From Streptomyces rubradiris (GTDB taxonomy: Bacteria > Actinomycetota > Actinomycetes > Streptomycetales > Streptomycetaceae), in contig NZ_BNEA01000015.1 of the NCBI RefSeq assembly GCF_016860525.1, positions 1,674,001 to 1,738,000 of the forward strand: a stretch of DNA of 64,000 bases, in the 5' to 3' direction. Shown one piece after another: positions 60,335-64,000 of this stretch. The notes beneath the pieces are model-generated. The model had not been told where the DNA came from and made no database searches. It saw only the letters and a program-made list of their open reading frames with translations. Position 1 is the stretch's first letter. Each line of letters starts with the position of its first letter. The position numbers were made by a program, and so were the translations under genes.

Positions 60335-60368
60335 AGGGGCGGCCCGTCCCCCCGGGCGGGCCGCCCCT
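60335..60368 (-). terminator. Terminator after gcl
   Basis: Perfect 12-bp stem AGGGGCGGCCCG (60335-60346) with CGGGCCGCCCCT (60357-60368), about 50 bp past the gcl stop codon. Between it and the stop codon the 9-mer CTGTCAGAC occurs three times in direct orientation (60385-60424). Confidence 0.75.
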
Positions 60369-60417
60369 GGCTTGTGCCGGTCCTGTCAGACCTGTCGGAT
60401 CTTTCCTGTCAGACCTG

Positions 60418-62205
<1,788 letters not shown>

Positions 62206-62294
62206 CGAGTACTCCTGCTTCGGCCTCTCGGATGCGTACTCCCGTCGCGCCCCGCGGTGAGCACAGTCTCCCGATTGTCAATCTCCGCAATCTT

Positions 62295-62330
62295 TTCCGT
62301 ATTGCGGAATGTAACTTCTACTATCTGGAA
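62295..62330. promoter_or_regulatory. Tandem AllR-type operators before gcl
   Basis: TTCCGTATTGCGGAA (62295-62309) and TTCTACTATCTGGAA (62316-62330), again 21 bp apart, 90-125 bp before the gcl start. They completely match the geometry at hyi and allR. Confidence 0.8.
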
Positions 62331-62390
62331 GCAATGTAAGCGGGTGGACGAAGGTCGTCAAGAGCCGTCCAGCCCCCGGAAAGCACGAAG

Positions 62391-62417
62391 GGGCCGCCCG
62401 TGCGGCACGGGCGGCCC
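62391..62417 (-). terminator. Terminator after pucR-like gene
   Basis: GGGCCGCCCG (62391-62400) pairs with CGGGCGGCCC (62408-62417) around a TGCGGCA loop; about 30 bp after the regulator's stop codon. Confidence 0.7.
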
Positions 62418-62445
62418 TGGCGGAGGGGGCGTCGGGCGGACCGTC

Positions 62446-63624
62446 TCAGAGGGTGGGCAGGCCGAGCGCGACGAGGGTGGACGACAGCCCCTGCCAGGTG
62501 CGTACGTCCCAGTCGGTGAGTTGCTGCCAGCGCTGGAGGCGGTACTTCACGGTGTTCGGATGCACGTGCAGGACCCGGGCGGTCGCCGAGAGCGAGAAGC
62601 CGTTCTCGGCGAACCTGAGCACCGTCTCCGCCAGGTCGGGGTGGTGCCGCGCGACCTGGCGGCACGGCTCCAGCAGCACCGCGAAGCGTTGCGCGGTGGG
62701 CGCCAGGGTGGCGAGCAGCCAGTGGTCGGCGAAGTGTTTCACCTGGCCCGGTTCCGCCAGGGGCAGCGCCGCCCTCGCGTCCGCCATGCTCATCGCGGCG
62801 CCGGGCAGCCCGGTCCGCGGCAGGCCGATGCCGAAGCTTCCCTCGGGGTTCTGCCGCCGGGCCGCGTCGACCACGGCCCGCGGCGGGATGTCCTGGACCA
62901 GGGTGATCATGAGGTTGCCGCGTGTCGCGCAGCGCAGCGTGCCCGGCCACCGGTGGTGCCGCAGCTCCATCATGCGCTCGTCGGGCCAGTCCTCGGCCGG
63001 TGAGCACAGCGCCTGGAACTCGCCGGCCGGGTCGAAGGTGAGGGCGGCGGCCAGTTGCTCCAGGTCGACGCCCGCGGGCGCGGCGGTGGCCAGGCCGTCG
63101 AGGAACTGGTGGGTCAGCCGCAGCAGCGTGGCGTCGGCGGCGCGGACGGCGGCGCCGTACGCTTCGGCGGCCGCGCTGCTGGAATGCTGCACCCACGTCC
63201 AGACCATCCCGACGATCGAGACGAGCTGCGCGACGGCCCGGGGGTCGTGCGACTGGGCGCGGGCGAGCAGCACGTTCCACATCTCGCGGTAGCCGACGTG
63301 GTAGGCCTCGACGAGGGCGTGCAGCGGCAGACCGGTTGCGGCGCGTTCGGCGCCGAGGGCGTGCGCGGCCTCGATCTCCTCCCGGGTGGGCGAGCGGCGT
63401 GCGGCCACCCCGGTCAGCAGCCCCTGGTAGTGGCGGGTGACGTCACGTTCCTGCTGCTCGCGGTCGACGATCCGGTAGCTCGGTATCTCCAGCCGTATGC
63501 GGTCGACGATCTTCGGGATCACCGTGGGCAGTTCCGCGGCGAGTGACTCGCAGAGTTCCACGACGGGCTGCCACGCCCCGGCGGTGCCGGCCTGCGCCCC
63601 GGTCCCCTCGGTCACGGGCTCCAC
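62446..63624 (-). CDS. PucR-family transcriptional regulator
   Basis: 392 residues from GTG at 63624 with GGAGGGGG upstream. An N-terminal all-helical region (ELCESLAAELPTVIPKIVDRIRLEIPSYRIVDREQQ..., RsbR/globin-like) precedes a GGDEF-like middle domain (about residues 170-290). The PucR C-terminal HTH (NGFSLSATARVLHVHPNTVKYRLQRWQQLTDWDV, about 350-383) is clear. PucR proteins activate purine catabolism in Bacillus. Its place between gcl and a dehydrogenase gene makes it another candidate for the TTCAAC-type box. Confidence 0.85.
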   Translation of the reverse strand: MEPVTEGTGAQAGTAGAWQPVVELCESLAAELPTVIPKIVDRIRLEIPSYRIVDREQQERDVTRHYQGLLTGVAARRSPTREEIEAAHALGAERAATGLPLHALVEAYHVGYREMWNVLLARAQSHDPRAVAQLVSIVGMVWTWVQHSSSAAAEAYGAAVRAADATLLRLTHQFLDGLATAAPAGVDLEQLAAALTFDPAGEFQALCSPAEDWPDERMMELRHHRWPGTLRCATRGNLMITLVQDIPPRAVVDAARRQNPEGSFGIGLPRTGLPGAAMSMADARAALPLAEPGQVKHFADHWLLATLAPTAQRFAVLLEPCRQVARHHPDLAETVLRFAENGFSLSATARVLHVHPNTVKYRLQRWQQLTDWDVRTWQGLSSTLVALGLPTL

Positions 63625-63892
63625 GGTGGCCCCCTCCGATGTGGATTCCGTAGTGATCCTTCTCGCGCGTCCAGGGCAGCTTCGCTGCGACCACGCATTC
63701 GACGATAAGCGAACAAGAACGCGCACGCTGCTCCTTTGTGAACTCCGCAAAGACAACGGCGGGAAGTTCTCGGATTCGGTTCTGGTCCGGCGGACCCGGC
63801 GTCGGCAGGCTGGACAGCGGACGCCGCGGGGCCCGGTCCCCGGCGACGCGTCGCAGGCATCCGGGTGCGCGGGAGGGCGTGTGGAGACTCCG

Positions 63893-64000
63893 ATGGAGTT
63901 CGGTCATGAATCGGTCGTGGTGCGACGCGGACGGCGAAGCGGGCTGCCGATCGTCGTCGCCGTGCACTCCACCGCTCTCGGCCGTGCGGTCGGCGGCTGC
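63893..64000 (+). CDS. Glu/Leu/Phe/Val dehydrogenase, N-terminal fragment
   Basis: Open to the window's right edge; 36 codons are visible from ATG at 63893. MEFGHESVVVRRGRRSGLPI then VVAVHSTALGRAVGGC matches the start of leucine/valine dehydrogenases, where HSTALGxAxGG precedes the catalytic-lysine region. A GTG at 63881 is an alternative start. It is divergent from the PucR-type regulator. The family catalyses NAD-dependent oxidative deamination of branched-chain amino acids. Identification rests on a short stretch only. Confidence 0.65.
   Translation, partial: MEFGHESVVVRRGRRSGLPIVVAVHSTALGRAVGGC

Noticed and set aside
63443..63967. 174-residue minus-strand frame near the right edge
   Set aside because: It overlaps the PucR start region and is antisense to the dehydrogenase N-terminus; no domain or ribosome site.

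Overview
This is a very GC-rich actinomycete chromosome segment and almost certainly Streptomyces. The evidence is strong third-position G/C, many GTG and TTG starts, a SARP regulator, MelC1-like and tyrosinase-like proteins, and a purine/glyoxylate gene set arranged as in streptomycetes. I saw no tRNA, rRNA, CRISPR array, insertion sequence or phage gene.

The window is framed by a dispersed purine-salvage and glyoxylate regulon. Left (1-4.3 kb): an AllR-type IclR repressor, a DUF5955 protein, a MobA/MocA-like nucleotidyltransferase and malate synthase. Right (48.5-64 kb): NCS2 permease, 8-oxoguanine deaminase, a second NCS2 permease, uricase, hydroxyisourate hydrolase, OHCU decarboxylase, two small genes, hydroxypyruvate isomerase, tartronate semialdehyde reductase, catalase, glyoxylate carboligase, a PucR-type regulator and the start of a Glu/Leu/Val dehydrogenase. 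Together these take 8-oxoguanine or urate to allantoin, and glyoxylate to glycerate or malate. Five promoters carry tandem operators of TTCCRYNNNRYGGAA type phased by exactly 21 bp. A second palindrome, CTTCAAC-N5-GTTGAAG, recurs at four of the regulon's promoters and once outside it.

The middle is accessory. 4.3-6.6 kb has a HipA-like kinase, a PadR regulator and an NTF2-like protein. 6.8-15.4 kb is a 3-amino-4-hydroxybenzoate (3,4-AHBA) module (GriH and GriI homologues, a tyrosinase-like oxidase with an N-terminal DUF1707 domain, its MelC1-like partner, a SARP and a flavoprotein). A LysR/EamA pair lies inside it and CstA, YbdD/YjiX and SSF transport genes follow. 19.4-20.35 kb has an ECF sigma factor and a small membrane ORF apparently cut by the next operon. 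20.3-28.9 kb is a nine-gene operon around an AvrD homologue (KSIII, hydrolase, SDR, OYE, kinase-like ATPase, two more enzymes or unknowns, exporter). The 3,4-AHBA operon and the AvrD operon have the same promoter architecture, so they may form one SARP-controlled pathway; this is the most novel hypothesis here.

29-48.4 kb holds an MFS exporter, SulP transporter with a MerR regulator, a lower-GC polytopic membrane protein, a divergent pair of NIS siderophore synthetases (one with an in-frame 33-bp minisatellite), a VWA protein pair, HxlR/AlaA, a secreted trypsin-like protease with propeller-like repeats, a lipoprotein, a phosphatase, an unknown protein and a thioesterase. All function calls come from reading the translated sequence; no database search was run.
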